From NCBI RefSeq assembly GCF_006494655.1, contig NZ_VHIM01000007.1, positions 1 to 64,000 on the forward strand: a stretch of 64,000 nucleotides of DNA. The letters are read 5' to 3'. The stretch comes from Arthrobacter agilis. Lineage in GTDB: Bacteria > Actinomycetota > Actinomycetes > Actinomycetales > Micrococcaceae. Below the pieces are notes generated by a model, which did no database searches, was not told the origin of the DNA, and saw only the letters and a list, made by a program, of their open reading frames with translations. Position 1 is the first letter of the stretch; each line of letters begins with the position of its first letter. Of this stretch, positions 10,127 to 19,584 are shown one piece after another. Made by a program: the position numbers and the translations under genes.

Positions 10127-10813
10127 GTGCGCGCGACCGGGGCCGACGACGCCACTTTCGGGGACGAGCAGAGCCCTCGCCGGCTGCTGGAATCGACCAC
10201 GGTCTACGAGGGCCGGGTCTGGGACGTCGTGAGCGAGCAGTTCCGGCTGACCGGCGACGGCGAGGCGATCACGCGGGACTTCATCCAGCATCCCGGCGCC
10301 GTGGCGGTGCTCGTCCTGAACGACGACGGCCAGGTGCTGCTCATCCGGCAGTACCGCCACCCCGTCCGGATGATGCTGTGGGAGATCCCGGCCGGCCTGC
10401 TCGACGAGGAGGGCGAGGACTTCGTCGACGCCGCCGCGAGGGAGCTGGCCGAGGAGGCCGATCTCACCGCGCGGCAGTGGCACGTCCTCGTGGACCTCTT
10501 CCTCTCCCCGGGCTCGTCCTCGGAGGCGCTGCGCGTCTATCTCGCGCGCGGGGTCGGGGACGTTCCCGAGGGTGAGCGCCACACTCGCACCCACGAGGAG
10601 GCCGAGATCGAACTGGCGTGGGTGGACCTCGACGACGCCGTGAGCGCAGCACTGGAGGGCCGCATGCACAGCCCCTCCGCGGTCGCCGCCGTCCTGGCGG
10701 CGCGCGTCGCACGGGAGAACGGGTTCATCGACCTCCGTCCCGCCACGACACCATGGCCGGAGCACCCGAGCCAGCACTCGACGTGGCCGCGCGGCGCCGT
10801 GCTCGAGAGCTGA
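10127..10813 (+). CDS. Nudix hydrolase, ADP-ribose pyrophosphatase type
   Basis: This 228-residue protein carries the Nudix helix at about residues 88-111. It begins AGLLDEEGEDF and ends ARELAEEADL; the usual Gly in the last EEXGU part is Asp, as is tolerated in the ADP-ribose pyrophosphatase group. Upstream RQYRHPVRMMLWEIPAG is the family signature that contacts ADP-ribose. The likely reaction is ADP-ribose to AMP and ribose 5-phosphate. It lies between pyrG and xerD as in mycobacteria (Rv1700). The GTG start at 10127 is two bases after the pyrG stop, so it is probably read from the same mRNA. Confidence 0.88.
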   Translation: MRATGADDATFGDEQSPRRLLESTTVYEGRVWDVVSEQFRLTGDGEAITRDFIQHPGAVAVLVLNDDGQVLLIRQYRHPVRMMLWEIPAGLLDEEGEDFVDAAARELAEEADLTARQWHVLVDLFLSPGSSSEALRVYLARGVGDVPEGERHTRTHEEAEIELAWVDLDDAVSAALEGRMHSPSAVAAVLAARVARENGFIDLRPATTPWPEHPSQHSTWPRGAVLES

Positions 10814-10818
10814 GCACC

Positions 10819-11775
10819 GTGCCGGCTCCTGTCGATGAGGACGGGCCGCTGTCGGCCCTCATCCGGGACTATCTGCAGCACATGTCCGTGGAGCGGGGTC
10901 TGTCCGCGAACACGCTCGCTGCCTATCGCCGTGATCTGCGACGGTACGAGGCCTTCCTCGCGGCCCGGGCCGTCGGGAGCCCCACGGACATCACCCGGCA
11001 CGACGTCTCCGCTTTTGCCCGGGCCGTGGTCTCGGGCGAGGACGGGCACTCCCCGCTCAGCCCGAGATCCGCCGCGCGGACCATCGTCGCCGTCCGCGGA
11101 CTCCACCGGTTCTGGGCCCTCGAGGACATCACCGAGGGCGATCCTGCACGGGACGTGCATCCACCCATGACCGGGCAACGCCTGCCCAAGGCGATCCCGG
11201 TGGCCGACGTCGTGAGGATCCTCGGGACGGTCGACACCTCGCTGCCCGCAGGGCTGCGGGACCGGGCGCTGCTCGAATTCCTCTATTCCACGGGTGCGCG
11301 GATCAGCGAGGCGGTGGGTCTGGACGTCGACGACCTCTCCGTGAGCGAGGCTCTCGACGGTCCGGCCGTCGTCCGGCTGACGGGAAAAGGCTCGAAGGAG
11401 CGCCTCGTGCCCATGGGATCGTACGCGGCCAGGGCGGTGGACTCCTATCTCGTGCGGGGCCGGTCCTCGCTCGCCCCGAAGGGCACGGGCAGCCCGGCCC
11501 TGTTCCTCAACATGCGCGGGGGACGCCTGAGCCGGCAGAGCGCGTGGAGCATCCTGAAGACGGCGACCGAGCGGGCCGGCGTCACGCGGGAGGTCTCGCC
11601 GCACACGCTGCGGCACTCCTTCGCGACCCATCTCCTCGAGGGCGGTGCTGACGTGCGTGTGGTCCAGGAACTCCTCGGACACGCGTCGGTCACGACCACC
11701 CAGGTGTACACGCTCGTCACCGCCGACACGCTGCGCGAGGTCTACGCAGCGGCGCACCCGCGGGCACGGGCCTGA
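10819..11775 (+). CDS. xerD: Tyrosine recombinase XerD
   Basis: This 318-residue recombinase resolves chromosome dimers at dif with XerC. The N-terminal SAM-like core-binding domain (residues 8-100) includes YLQHMSVERGLSANTLAAY. The catalytic set is complete: Arg in GARISEAV (about 160), Lys in GKGSKERL (about 192), HTLRHSF (262-268), the His of LGHASVTTT (about 288) and the Tyr nucleophile in QVYTLV (about 297). I chose the GTG at 10819 just after the Nudix stop; an ATG at 10753 inside the Nudix gene would add 22 residues. The housekeeping position, without phage genes, argues against a mobile-element integrase. Confidence 0.93.
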   Translation: MPAPVDEDGPLSALIRDYLQHMSVERGLSANTLAAYRRDLRRYEAFLAARAVGSPTDITRHDVSAFARAVVSGEDGHSPLSPRSAARTIVAVRGLHRFWALEDITEGDPARDVHPPMTGQRLPKAIPVADVVRILGTVDTSLPAGLRDRALLEFLYSTGARISEAVGLDVDDLSVSEALDGPAVVRLTGKGSKERLVPMGSYAARAVDSYLVRGRSSLAPKGTGSPALFLNMRGGRLSRQSAWSILKTATERAGVTREVSPHTLRHSFATHLLEGGADVRVVQELLGHASVTTTQVYTLVTADTLREVYAAAHPRARA

Positions 11776-11776
11776 C

Positions 11777-12319
11777 GTGCTTCACCCTCCTGGCGGGAGC
11801 GACGACGCCCAGGCACCGGAGGAATGGCTGGTGCTGGAGGACGTCGCCTACCGCCGGGTGGTCCTCTGCTTCCTCGTCCGCCCGGGTCCCGGCGGGCACG
11901 AGGTACTGCTCGGGCTCAAGCGCACGGGCTTCGGTGCCGGCCGCCTCGTCGCCCTCGGCGGGAAGATCGACGGACCCGAGTCGGCGCTCGACGCCGCGGT
12001 CCGCGAGGTCGAGGAGGAGAGCGGCATCCGGCTGGTGCCGGCCGCCGTGCGCGAGGCCGGACGCATCTCGTGGTCCTTCCCCGCGCACCCCGCGTGGAAC
12101 ATGGCTGCAACCCTGTTCACCGCGGACGACGTCGGACAGCCTCCGGCTGCCAGCGACGAGATCGACCCGAGGTGGTACGCCGTCGACGACCTGCCGTGGC
12201 CGGACATGTGGAAGGACGCTCCGCACTGGATCCCGGCGGTCCTGGCCGGGCGCCGCGTCGATGCGCACATCGTCATGGCCGACGACGACGAGCACGTCGC
12301 CTCCGCCGTCCACCGCTGA
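11777..12319 (+). CDS. Nudix hydrolase, MutT/8-oxo-dGTPase-like
   Basis: This 180-residue protein has a perfect Nudix box (GX5EX7REUXEEXGU) starting GGKIDGPESALD and ending REVEEESGI at about residues 56-79. The preceding LGLKRTGFGAGRLVALGGK resembles MTH1/8-oxo-dGTPase enzymes, which clean the nucleotide pool, and ISWSFPAHPAWNMAATLF fits that group. The substrate is inferred. The GTG at 11777 follows the xerD stop by one base, so the two are coupled. It ends 17 bases before the convergent prpC stop and marks the left edge of the propionate/dicarboxylate insert. A weak hairpin (CAGGGC 12326-12331 with GCCCTG 12340-12345) spans the convergent ends. Confidence 0.87.
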   Translation: MLHPPGGSDDAQAPEEWLVLEDVAYRRVVLCFLVRPGPGGHEVLLGLKRTGFGAGRLVALGGKIDGPESALDAAVREVEEESGIRLVPAAVREAGRISWSFPAHPAWNMAATLFTADDVGQPPAASDEIDPRWYAVDDLPWPDMWKDAPHWIPAVLAGRRVDAHIVMADDDEHVASAVHR

Positions 12320-12336
12320 GCGAGGCAGGGCCGGGG

Positions 12337-13491
12337 TCAGCCCTGGGTGACGGAGCCGACGTGCCGCTCGTCCGGCCCGTTGTAGAGGCTGAGCGGCCGG
12401 ATCAGGGAGTTCGAGGCCGCCTGCTCCATGATGTGGGCGGTCCACCCCGTGATGCGGGCCGCGATGAACAGCGGCGTGAACATCTCGGTGTCGAAGCCCA
12501 TGAGGTGATAGGTGGGTCCCGCGGGATAGTCCAGGTTGGGTTTGATGCCCTTGGCCTCATCCATCGCCGTCTCGAGGCCGGCGTACAGTCCCAGGATCTC
12601 GCTGCGGCCGAAGTAGTCGATCATCGCGTCCAGCGCCGACTTCATGGTCGGCACGCGGGAGTCGCCGCTCTTGTAGACACGGTGCCCGAAGCCCATGACC
12701 TTCTTCTTCGAGGCGAGGGCGTCCTCCATCCACGTCTTCGCGCGGGCCGCGGCGTCCTCGGCGGTCTCGTCCTCGCGGATGCCGATCTCCTCGAAGGTGT
12801 GCATGACGGCCTCGTTCGCGCCGCCGTGCAGGGCTCCCTTGAGGGCGCCGATCGCACCGGTCACCGCCGAGTGGAGATCGGACTGCGTGGAGGTGATGAC
12901 CCTCGCCGTGAAGGTCGACGCGTTGAAGGAGTGCTCGGCGTAGAGGACCATCGAGACGTCGAAGGCATGGATCACCTCCGCCGGTGCTTCCTCGCCGAAG
13001 GTCATCCAGAGGAAGTTCGCCGAGTAGCCCAGATCGTCACGCGGGCCGATGAGCTCCTGCCCGCGGCGGCGTCGCTGGTCGTAGGCGACGACGGCGGGGA
13101 AGGCCGCGAAGAGTGTCGCCGCCTTCTCCAGGTCGGCTCCGACGGAGCTGTCGCCCGCCAGCGGGTGGGCGGCGCCCATGACGGAGACGGCTGTCCGCGC
13201 CACGTCCATGGGATGCGCCGTCAGCGGCAGCAGGTCGATGGCAGCGATCACGTATTCCGGAAGGGCGCGGTGGGCGCACTCGAACGCGTCGAACTCGCGG
13301 CGCTGAGCGGCGTCCGGCAGTTCGCCGTGCCACAGGAGGTACGCGACGTCCTCCATGTCCCTGTGGCCGGCGAGTTCCTGCACGGGGTAGCCCCGGTAGA
13401 GGAGGGAGTTGGACTCCGGATTGACCTTGGAGATCGCGGTGTGGTCCACCACGACCCCTGCAAGGCCCTTGTGGATCTCTGGTTCTGTCAC
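12337..13491 (-). CDS. prpC: 2-Methylcitrate synthase
   Basis: This 384-residue enzyme of the citrate synthase fold condenses propionyl-CoA with oxaloacetate to 2-methylcitrate. The opening (KGLAGVVVDHTAISKVNPES and LLYRGYPVQELA) is typical of PrpC and short citrate synthases. The catalytic region includes GALHGGANEAVM and GFGHRVYKSGDSR (about 268). Assignment as methylcitrate rather than citrate synthase rests on its place as the last gene of prpD-prpB-prpC. The start overlaps prpB by four bases. Confidence 0.93.
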   Translation of the reverse strand: MTEPEIHKGLAGVVVDHTAISKVNPESNSLLYRGYPVQELAGHRDMEDVAYLLWHGELPDAAQRREFDAFECAHRALPEYVIAAIDLLPLTAHPMDVARTAVSVMGAAHPLAGDSSVGADLEKAATLFAAFPAVVAYDQRRRRGQELIGPRDDLGYSANFLWMTFGEEAPAEVIHAFDVSMVLYAEHSFNASTFTARVITSTQSDLHSAVTGAIGALKGALHGGANEAVMHTFEEIGIREDETAEDAAARAKTWMEDALASKKKVMGFGHRVYKSGDSRVPTMKSALDAMIDYFGRSEILGLYAGLETAMDEAKGIKPNLDYPAGPTYHLMGFDTEMFTPLFIAARITGWTAHIMEQAASNSLIRPLSLYNGPDERHVGSVTQG

Positions 13492-14438
13492 GGCTGCTCC
13501 TTCTGGTCGGGTGCTGCGGCCTGCCGGTCCGGCACGCGGCCGTCCGGTACCTCGAAGTTGAACACGGACGCGTCGAACCGGTTGTACCCCTCGTAGTCCA
13601 CGAGCTCGTACAGCCGGCTCCGCGTCTGCATCTCTCCCACGGCCGGCTCCTGCGTTCCCTCGAGCCGGATCGAGTCCAGCGTACGCTCGGCGGCGCCCAT
13701 CGCACTGCGCAGGAGGGTGACCGGGTAGATGACGATGCTCACTCCGGCGTCCTGCAGCTGGTCCACGGTGAACAGGTCGCTCTTGCCGAACTCCGTCATG
13801 TTCGCGAGGATCGGCACGTCGACGGCGTCGCGGATGGCCCGGAACTCGTCGAGGTTCCGCATCGCCTCGGGGAAGATGGCGTCCGCCCCGGCCTCCACGA
13901 GAGCGCGTGCCCGCTCCTGTGTCTCCTCGAGCCCCGCCGTGCCGCGCATGTCGGTGCGGGCCATGATGAGGAAGTCCGGATCACGCCGGGCGTCGGCGGC
14001 GGCCCGGATGCGCTTGACGGCGGTGTCGAGGTCCACCACGTTCTTGCCGTCCAGGTGTCCGCACCGCTTGGGATTGAACTGGTCCTCGATGTGGCACCCT
14101 GCGAGCCCGGCGTTCTCGAGCTCCTGCACGCTGCGCGCGACGTTCATCGGTTCACCGAAGCCGGTGTCTGCGTCGACGACGCACGGCAGGTCCGTCATCC
14201 GGGCGATCTGCCCCGCACGGTGTGCCACCTCCGTGAGGGTGGTCAGGCCGATGTCCGGCAGTCCGAGATCGGCTGCGATCACGGCGCCCGAGATGTACAC
14301 GCCGTCGAAGCCCTTGTCGCCGATCAGGCGGGCGGACAGCGGGTTGAAGGCACCGGGGAACTGCTGAAGCCGGCCGGAGGCCAGACCCTCCCGGAGTGCC
14401 CTGCGCTTCTGTTCCGGGGGAATGCTCGAGTACAGCAT
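13488..14438 (-). CDS. prpB: 2-Methylisocitrate lyase
   Basis: This 316-residue enzyme of the isocitrate lyase/PEP mutase superfamily splits methylisocitrate into pyruvate and succinate. The catalytic motif KRCGH is at 124-128 with Cys126. The Mg-binding region VVDADTGFGEP (88-98) and the opening GAFNPLSARLIGDKGFDGVY are as in known PrpB. The length is normal. It lies nine bases after prpD and overlaps prpC, so all three are one transcript. The C-terminal 20 residues (PDRQAAAPDQKEQP) are a free tail. Confidence 0.95.
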   Translation of the reverse strand: MLYSSIPPEQKRRALREGLASGRLQQFPGAFNPLSARLIGDKGFDGVYISGAVIAADLGLPDIGLTTLTEVAHRAGQIARMTDLPCVVDADTGFGEPMNVARSVQELENAGLAGCHIEDQFNPKRCGHLDGKNVVDLDTAVKRIRAAADARRDPDFLIMARTDMRGTAGLEETQERARALVEAGADAIFPEAMRNLDEFRAIRDAVDVPILANMTEFGKSDLFTVDQLQDAGVSIVIYPVTLLRSAMGAAERTLDSIRLEGTQEPAVGEMQTRSRLYELVDYEGYNRFDASVFNFEVPDGRVPDRQAAAPDQKEQP

Positions 14439-14447
14439 CCGGGGCCC

Positions 14448-15968
14448 CTAGAGCAGTCCCTGCGGCGCAGCGGCCGCATCGATGAGGCCGGGGCGCGCGA
14501 CGATGTTGAGCTGTCCCAGGGAGCCGGCCGGGAGATCGGGCAACTGCTCGACGGCGGTGAGGAAGCGATCGAGCTCTGCGTCGTCGACGACCCCCGCAGC
14601 GAGCATGCGCAGCTTGGCGATGTAGTCGGCGCGGGCGAAGGGGCGCGCACCGAGGGGGTGGGCGTCGGCGACGGCGATCTCGTCCGTGATCACCGTGCCG
14701 TCCGTCAGCGTGATCTCGACCCTGCCGCCGAAGGCCTTCTCGGCGATGTCGAGCGAGTGGTAGCGCCGAGTCCACTCGGGGTCCTCGAGCGTGGTGACCT
14801 TGTGCCAGAGGGCCACCGTGTCGGGGCGTGCCGCCCGCGCCGGAGCATAGGAGTCCTCGTGGTGCCATCGACCGTCCTGCAGCGCCACCGTGAAGATGTA
14901 CGGGATCGAATGGTCCAGCGTCTCGCGCGAGGCCGTCGGCTCGTACTTCTGCGGATCCTTGGCGCCGGACCCGATGACGTAGTGGGTGTGGTGCGAGGTG
15001 TGGATGACCACGGACTCGACATTCCCGGGGTCTGTCGCCTCGGGGTGGGAAGCGTGCAGGCGCCGCGCCAGGTCGATCCATGCCTGCGCCTGGTACTCGG
15101 CGGAGTGCTCCTTGGTGTACGTGTCGAGGATTGCCCGCTTCGGCTCGCCCGGCGCCGGCAGCGGCACTTCGTAGGCGGCCTCCGGTCCGTCGAGCAGCCA
15201 GGCGATGACGCCGTCCTCGCCCTCGTAGATCGGGGTCGGCGAGGTCTGGCCCCGCATGGCGCGGTCGACCGCCTCGACGGCCATCTTGCCCGCGAAGGCA
15301 GGGGCATGTGCCTTCCACGTCGAGATCTCGCCCTTGCGGGACTGGCGCGTCGCCGTCGTCGTGTGCAGGGCCTGACCGACGGCGTGGAAGATGACGTCGG
15401 GTGCGAGCCCGAGCAGGGTGCCGATCCCGGCGGCGGCGGACGGACCGAGATGGGCCACGTGGTCGATCTTGTGCTCGTGGAGGCAGATGGCCTTCACGAG
15501 GTCCACCTGGATCTCGTAGCCTGTGGCGATCGCACGGACCAGATCGTGGCCGGATGCCCCCGTGTGCTGGGCCGCGGCGAGGACCGGCGGAATGTTGTCG
15601 CCGGGGTGGGAGTAGTCGGCGGCCAGGAACGTGTCGTGGTAGTCGAGCTCCCGCACTGCCACCCCGTTGGCCCAGGCGGCCCACTCGGCGGACACCGCGG
15701 TATCCACACCGAAGACCGAGGCGCCGGCGCCGTGCGAGGAGACGGGGTGGCTGAGGGCCTGGGCGCGTGCGGCGGCGACGGGGGCTCGGGTCAGCGAGGC
15801 GAGGGCGACCGAGGCGTTGTCGATGATCCTGTTGATCACCATGTCCGTCACCTCCGGCGTGACGTCCACGGGGTCGGTCGCCACCTCGGCGATCTTCCAG
15901 GCCAGCTGCCCGGCCTTCGGGAGGTTCTCCTCGCTGCGGTGGACACGGACGGGATGCAGTTCAACCAT
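14448..15968 (-). CDS. prpD: 2-Methylcitrate dehydratase, MmgE/PrpD family
   Basis: This 506-residue enzyme dehydrates 2-methylcitrate. PrpD is cofactor-independent, unlike the iron-sulfur AcnD route, and no acnD/prpF genes are present. Family features include [17 protein letters not shown], the HSxxGDNIPP-type segment [19 protein letters not shown] and the C-terminal [12 protein letters not shown] chose the ATG at 15968 (MVELHPVRV), eight bases inside the end of gntR; a GTG 25 codons upstream is possible but adds a proline-rich stretch unlike the family. It is the first enzyme gene behind its regulator. Confidence 0.94.
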   Translation of the reverse strand: MVELHPVRVHRSEENLPKAGQLAWKIAEVATDPVDVTPEVTDMVINRIIDNASVALASLTRAPVAAARAQALSHPVSSHGAGASVFGVDTAVSAEWAAWANGVAVRELDYHDTFLAADYSHPGDNIPPVLAAAQHTGASGHDLVRAIATGYEIQVDLVKAICLHEHKIDHVAHLGPSAAAGIGTLLGLAPDVIFHAVGQALHTTTATRQSRKGEISTWKAHAPAFAGKMAVEAVDRAMRGQTSPTPIYEGEDGVIAWLLDGPEAAYEVPLPAPGEPKRAILDTYTKEHSAEYQAQAWIDLARRLHASHPEATDPGNVESVVIHTSHHTHYVIGSGAKDPQKYEPTASRETLDHSIPYIFTVALQDGRWHHEDSYAPARAARPDTVALWHKVTTLEDPEWTRRYHSLDIAEKAFGGRVEITLTDGTVITDEIAVADAHPLGARPFARADYIAKLRMLAAGVVDDAELDRFLTAVEQLPDLPAGSLGQLNIVARPGLIDAAAAPQGLL

Positions 15969-16698
15969 GGTGTTCCTCAAGGTGGTTCGGGACGAGTGGC
16001 GGAGGATCGGTGGTAGCTGTGGCGCCGGCGGCACTGGCGGCACCGGTGGTACGTGAGGGTGTCGCCAGGGGCTGGGAGAGCAGGTGGTGAAGGCTGTTGT
16101 GCAGATGGACGCGCATGGCGGCCTCGGCGAGGTCCGCGTTACCCGCTCCGAGCGCGAGGGCGATCTGTTCGTGCTCGCGGGCGGAGGCGAGCAGACGTGC
16201 GGGATTGTCCCGCGCCAGCCGCCGCACCCGGGCGAGGTGGGTCCGGATCGGTTTCTGCGCCTGCAGCAGATATGGATTGGCTGCCGCAGCGTCGATCTCC
16301 TGGTCGAGGCGCGACACGAGGGCGTAGTAGCCCTTCTGGCCGTCGTCGTCGCCGTCGATGAGTCGCGGGGCCTCCGCGAACTCCTCCGCCAACGCCGCGA
16401 AGGCTCCCGGCCGGTTGCGCGCGACGGCGAGCCGCACGGCGGCGCACTCCAGTGGCAGGCGTACCTCGAACAGGTCTGCGACGGCTTCGAGGGAGATGGC
16501 CGAGACGACGACGCCGCGGCCGGAGTGCGGAGCGGCGAGGCCCTCCGCCACGAGGCGGGAGAGGGCTTCCCTCAGCGGCGTCCGTGAGACGCCGAGACGG
16601 GCCGACTGCTCCACCTCGGCCAGCAGGTCGCCCGGGACCAGCCGCCACTCGATGATGTCGCAGCGGAGGGTCGCATGGGCATGGTCGCTCGCGCGCAT
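15961..16698 (-). CDS. GntR-family regulator of the prp genes (FCD type)
   Basis: This 245-residue regulator has an N-terminal winged helix (residues 5-72, with [17 protein letters not shown] the recognition part) and a C-terminal FCD ligand domain (80-215) with metal/ligand-type residues in LDQEID and [10 protein letters not shown]. It leads the minus-strand unit gntR-prpD-prpB-prpC and is divergent from prpE. Two TGTATACA palindromes in the gap to prpE are its probable operators. The likely effector is a methylcitrate-cycle intermediate or propionyl-CoA; this is inference. It differs from the PrpR regulators of mycobacteria (XRE family) and enterobacteria (sigma54), so control of propionate use here is of another type. 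Confidence 0.87.
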   Translation of the reverse strand: MRASDHAHATLRCDIIEWRLVPGDLLAEVEQSARLGVSRTPLREALSRLVAEGLAAPHSGRGVVVSAISLEAVADLFEVRLPLECAAVRLAVARNRPGAFAALAEEFAEAPRLIDGDDDGQKGYYALVSRLDQEIDAAAANPYLLQAQKPIRTHLARVRRLARDNPARLLASAREHEQIALALGAGNADLAEAAMRVHLHNSLHHLLSQPLATPSRTTGAASAAGATATTDPPPLVPNHLEEHHG

Positions 16699-16764
16699 TC
16701 AGCCCCCTCGGCCTTCGTCTCACTGCGGAGAATCATCGCGGGATGTCCCGCCACGTCACCCCAA

Positions 16765-16772
16765 TGTATACA
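16765..16772. promoter_or_regulatory. TGTATACA half of the prp operator pair
   Basis: An 8-bp perfect palindrome, TGTATACA, lies 66 bases upstream of the gntR start. It shares its core with the longer palindrome at 16823. Their centres are 63 bp apart, close to six helical turns. Confidence 0.6.
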
Positions 16773-16822
16773 CCGATCCCGGCGAGAGCAACCGATCGGC
16801 CAAGATGGGCCTTGTTCGGTAC

Positions 16823-16840
16823 CCCGCTGTATACAGCGGG
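16823..16840. promoter_or_regulatory. 18-bp perfect palindrome, probable GntR operator
   Basis: CCCGCTGTATACAGCGGG is a perfect inverted repeat 64 bases upstream of the prpE start. TGTATACA-cored palindromes suit FadR/VanR-type GntR dimers. With the second site at 16765 it could control both divergent units. Confidence 0.7.
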
Positions 16841-16904
16841 TCATGCGGTTCCTTCCATTGCCGTGGTACTGTTCGTCACCGATCACGCGCGACGAGGGGC
16901 GATC

Positions 16905-18851
16905 ATGGCTACAGGACCAGACAGTGCCGACGACGGTTCGTTCTCACCCGACGACTACCGGAGCCTGCACGCACGCAGCCTCGCCGACCCGGAGGCCTTC
17001 TGGCTGGAGGCGGCGCGGGCGGTGGACTGGTCGCAGCAGCCGGAGCGGGCGCTCGACAGCGCCGCGGCACCGCTGCACCGGTGGTTCCCCTCGGCCACCC
17101 TGAACACGAGCTACAACGCCCTGGACCGTCATGTCGAGGCCGGCCACGGCGACCGGACCGCCCTGGTGTACGACTCCGCGATGCTTGGTCTCAGCCGCAC
17201 CTACACCTATGCCGACCTGCGGGACGAGGTCGCCGTCGCGGCCGGCGCCCTCGCGGACCTCGGCGTCGGCGCGGGGGACCGCGTTCTCATCTACCTCCCG
17301 ATGATTCCCGAGGCGGTGATCGCGATGCTCGCGACCGCGCGGCTCGGCGCCGTCCACTCGGTGGTCTTCGGCGGCTTCGCGCCCGCCGAACTCGCCGCGC
17401 GCATCCGGGACGCGCGCCCCTCGGCCGTCGTCACGGCCTCCGGCGGCCTCGAACCCGGGCGTCGGGTCGAATACCTGCCCGCTGTCCGCGAGGCACTCGC
17501 GCTCGCGGACAGCGCGCTGACCCCGGTGATGGTGAAGCACCGGGACGGATTCGACTCCACGGGGCCGGACGGTCACCGGGCCGGGGCGCACTGGGTGGAC
17601 TGGGACGAGGCCGTGGGGCGCGCCGTCGCGGTCCCGCCGGTCGAGGTCGTCGCAACGGACCCCCTCTACATCCTCTACACCTCCGGGACGACGGGTGCGC
17701 CGAAGGGAGTGGTGCGCGACAACGGAGGGCACGCCGTCGCCCTCGCCTGGTCCATGCGGTCGATCTACGGCATCGGTCCGGGTGACGTCATGCTGACGGC
17801 CTCCGACGTCGGCTGGGTGGTCGGGCACTCGTACATCGTCTACGGCCCGCTCCTGGCAGGCGCCACCACCGTGCTCTACGAGGGCAAACCCGTCGGAACA
17901 CCCGACGCCGGTGCCTTCGGGCGGTTGATCGACCAGCACCGCGTGAACGTGCTGTTCACGGCGCCGACCGCACTCCGGGCCATCCGCCGGGTGGACCCGC
18001 GGGGCGAGGCGATCCGACGGCACGATCTGTCCTCCCTCCGTACCCTGTTCTCGGCGGGGGAGAGGCTGGACACCGGGACGTCCGCGTGGATCGGCGATCT
18101 CCTCGGGGTGCCCGTGGTCGACAACTGGTGGCAGACCGAGACGGGGTGGCCCATCTGCGCGAGCCCCCGCGGTCTCGGGGACCTCCCGCTCAAAGCCGGC
18201 TCCCCGTCCCTGCCCTCGCCCGGTTACGACGTCGTGGTCCTGGACGACGGGGGTTCGCCGGTTCCCGCCGGGACCGAGGGCAGCATCGCGCTGCGCCTCC
18301 CGCTGCCGCCCGGTGCACTGACCACCCTGTGGGGCAGCGACGAGCGGTACCGGGACTCCTACCTCAGCACGTTCGAGGGGTACTACACGAGCGGCGACTC
18401 CGGCTACGTGGACGAGGAAGGCTACGTGTTCGTGATGGGGCGGACCGACGACGTCATCAACGTGGCCGGACATCGCCTGTCCACCGGCGCGATCGAACAG
18501 GTGATCGCAGGGCACCCGGCCGTCGCCGAGTGCGCGGTCCTCGGAGTGGAGGATCCGCTCAAGGGCCAGCGGGCCAGCGCCTACGTGGTACTGAAAGCAG
18601 GCGAGCATCCGGATCCTGCCGAGCTCGAGGCGGACCTCGTGCGGATGGTGCGCGCCGGGATCGGGCCGGTGGCCGACTTCAGGTCGGCGACGGTGGTGGA
18701 GGCGCTGCCGAAGACCCGATCGGGGAAGATCCTCCGCAAGACCATGCGTCAGATCGCGGCGGGGAAGCCGTACACGGTGCCGTCCACCATCGAGGATGCC
18801 TCCGTCCTCGACGTGTTGAAACCGCTGCTGCGTCCGGCACAACGCGGGTGA
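16905..18851 (+). CDS. prpE: Propionyl-CoA synthetase
   Basis: This 648-residue AMP-forming acyl-CoA synthetase activates propionate. Motif order: ILYTSGTTGAPKGVV (about 255-270), DNWWQTETGWPI (about 404-415), YTSGDSGYVDEEGY, GRTDDVINVAGHRLSTGAIE (about 511) and the acetylatable Lys in RSGKILRKTM (about 607). The DNWWQTETGW and NVAGHRLSTG forms fit PrpE/ACSS3 better than medium-chain enzymes. Placement opposite gntR-prpDBC supports propionate as substrate, though acetate cannot be excluded. I chose the ATG at 16905 (MATGPDSADD) with GAGGGG five bases before it; an upstream ATG at 16743 would run through the operator region. Confidence 0.92.
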   Translation: MATGPDSADDGSFSPDDYRSLHARSLADPEAFWLEAARAVDWSQQPERALDSAAAPLHRWFPSATLNTSYNALDRHVEAGHGDRTALVYDSAMLGLSRTYTYADLRDEVAVAAGALADLGVGAGDRVLIYLPMIPEAVIAMLATARLGAVHSVVFGGFAPAELAARIRDARPSAVVTASGGLEPGRRVEYLPAVREALALADSALTPVMVKHRDGFDSTGPDGHRAGAHWVDWDEAVGRAVAVPPVEVVATDPLYILYTSGTTGAPKGVVRDNGGHAVALAWSMRSIYGIGPGDVMLTASDVGWVVGHSYIVYGPLLAGATTVLYEGKPVGTPDAGAFGRLIDQHRVNVLFTAPTALRAIRRVDPRGEAIRRHDLSSLRTLFSAGERLDTGTSAWIGDLLGVPVVDNWWQTETGWPICASPRGLGDLPLKAGSPSLPSPGYDVVVLDDGGSPVPAGTEGSIALRLPLPPGALTTLWGSDERYRDSYLSTFEGYYTSGDSGYVDEEGYVFVMGRTDDVINVAGHRLSTGAIEQVIAGHPAVAECAVLGVEDPLKGQRASAYVVLKAGEHPDPAELEADLVRMVRAGIGPVADFRSATVVEALPKTRSGKILRKTMRQIAAGKPYTVPSTIEDASVLDVLKPLLRPAQRG

Positions 18852-18861
18852 CGGGGCCGGA

Positions 18862-19584
18862 TCAGTCCTGCCGGGACTCCCGGGCCCAGCTGTACTCGTA
18901 CTCGGGGCGTCCGCGCGTGCCGTAGCGGGGTGTGCGCCGCACGGATCGCTGGTCGGCGAGGTGCTCGAGGTACCTCCGCGCCGTGACCCTCGACATCGAA
19001 AGGGCCTCCGAGACCTCGACGGCCGAGGTCGGAGCCACTTGGTTCTTGAGGAGGCGGGACACGGCGCTGAGCGTTTCGGCGGAGAGTCCCTTCGGCAGGC
19101 TCGACGCCGTCACGGGCCGGAGCGACGCGAACGCCTGGTCCACCTCCGCCTGCGTGGTGGCCGAGGCCTGCTCCACGAGCGTGCGGCGGAAGTCCTGGTA
19201 CGCCGTCAGCTTCTCCGCGAACGACGAATAGGTGAACGGCTTGATGAGGTACTGCACGATCCCGGACGAGATCGCGGACCGGACCACGTGCAGATCGCGG
19301 ACGGCCGTGATGGCGATGATGTCCACGGGCAGGCCGAGCCCGCGCACCCTGCGGATGATGTCCAGTCCGTGCGCGTCGGGGAGGTTCATGTCGAGCAGGA
19401 TCAGGTCGGCGACCGCCTCCCGCCGTTCCCCCGGTGCGTCGGCGAGGCGCAGGAGGGAGGCGAGCTCAGCACCGCTGCGGGCCACGCCCGCCACCTCGAA
19501 ACCGTCGATTCGCCGCACGTACTCGGCGTGTGCGTCCGCCGCAACGGGGTCGTCCTCCACGACCAGCACGCGGATCGAGCTCAT
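18862..19584 (-). CDS. Response regulator, CitB/DcuR family
   Basis: This 240-residue regulator has a receiver domain (1-125) with acidic pocket EDD (10-12) and phosphoacceptor Asp65 in LILLDMNLPDAHGLD. The C-terminal part holds a helix-turn-helix (SEALSMSRVTARRYLEHLAD) of the CitB/DctR type. Its start overlaps the stop of the sensor gene (ATGA), so the pair is co-translated. The likely target is the divergent dctA gene beyond the sensor. It is convergent with prpE, ten bases apart. Confidence 0.92.
   Translation of the reverse strand: MSSIRVLVVEDDPVAADAHAEYVRRIDGFEVAGVARSGAELASLLRLADAPGERREAVADLILLDMNLPDAHGLDIIRRVRGLGLPVDIIAITAVRDLHVVRSAISSGIVQYLIKPFTYSSFAEKLTAYQDFRRTLVEQASATTQAEVDQAFASLRPVTASSLPKGLSAETLSAVSRLLKNQVAPTSAVEVSEALSMSRVTARRYLEHLADQRSVRRTPRYGTRGRPEYEYSWARESRQD

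Noticed and set aside
10819-11775. Tyrosine recombinase as integrase of a mobile element
   Set aside because: It lies in conserved pyrG-Nudix-xerD order, has XerD features, and no att sites, excisionase or phage genes are near.
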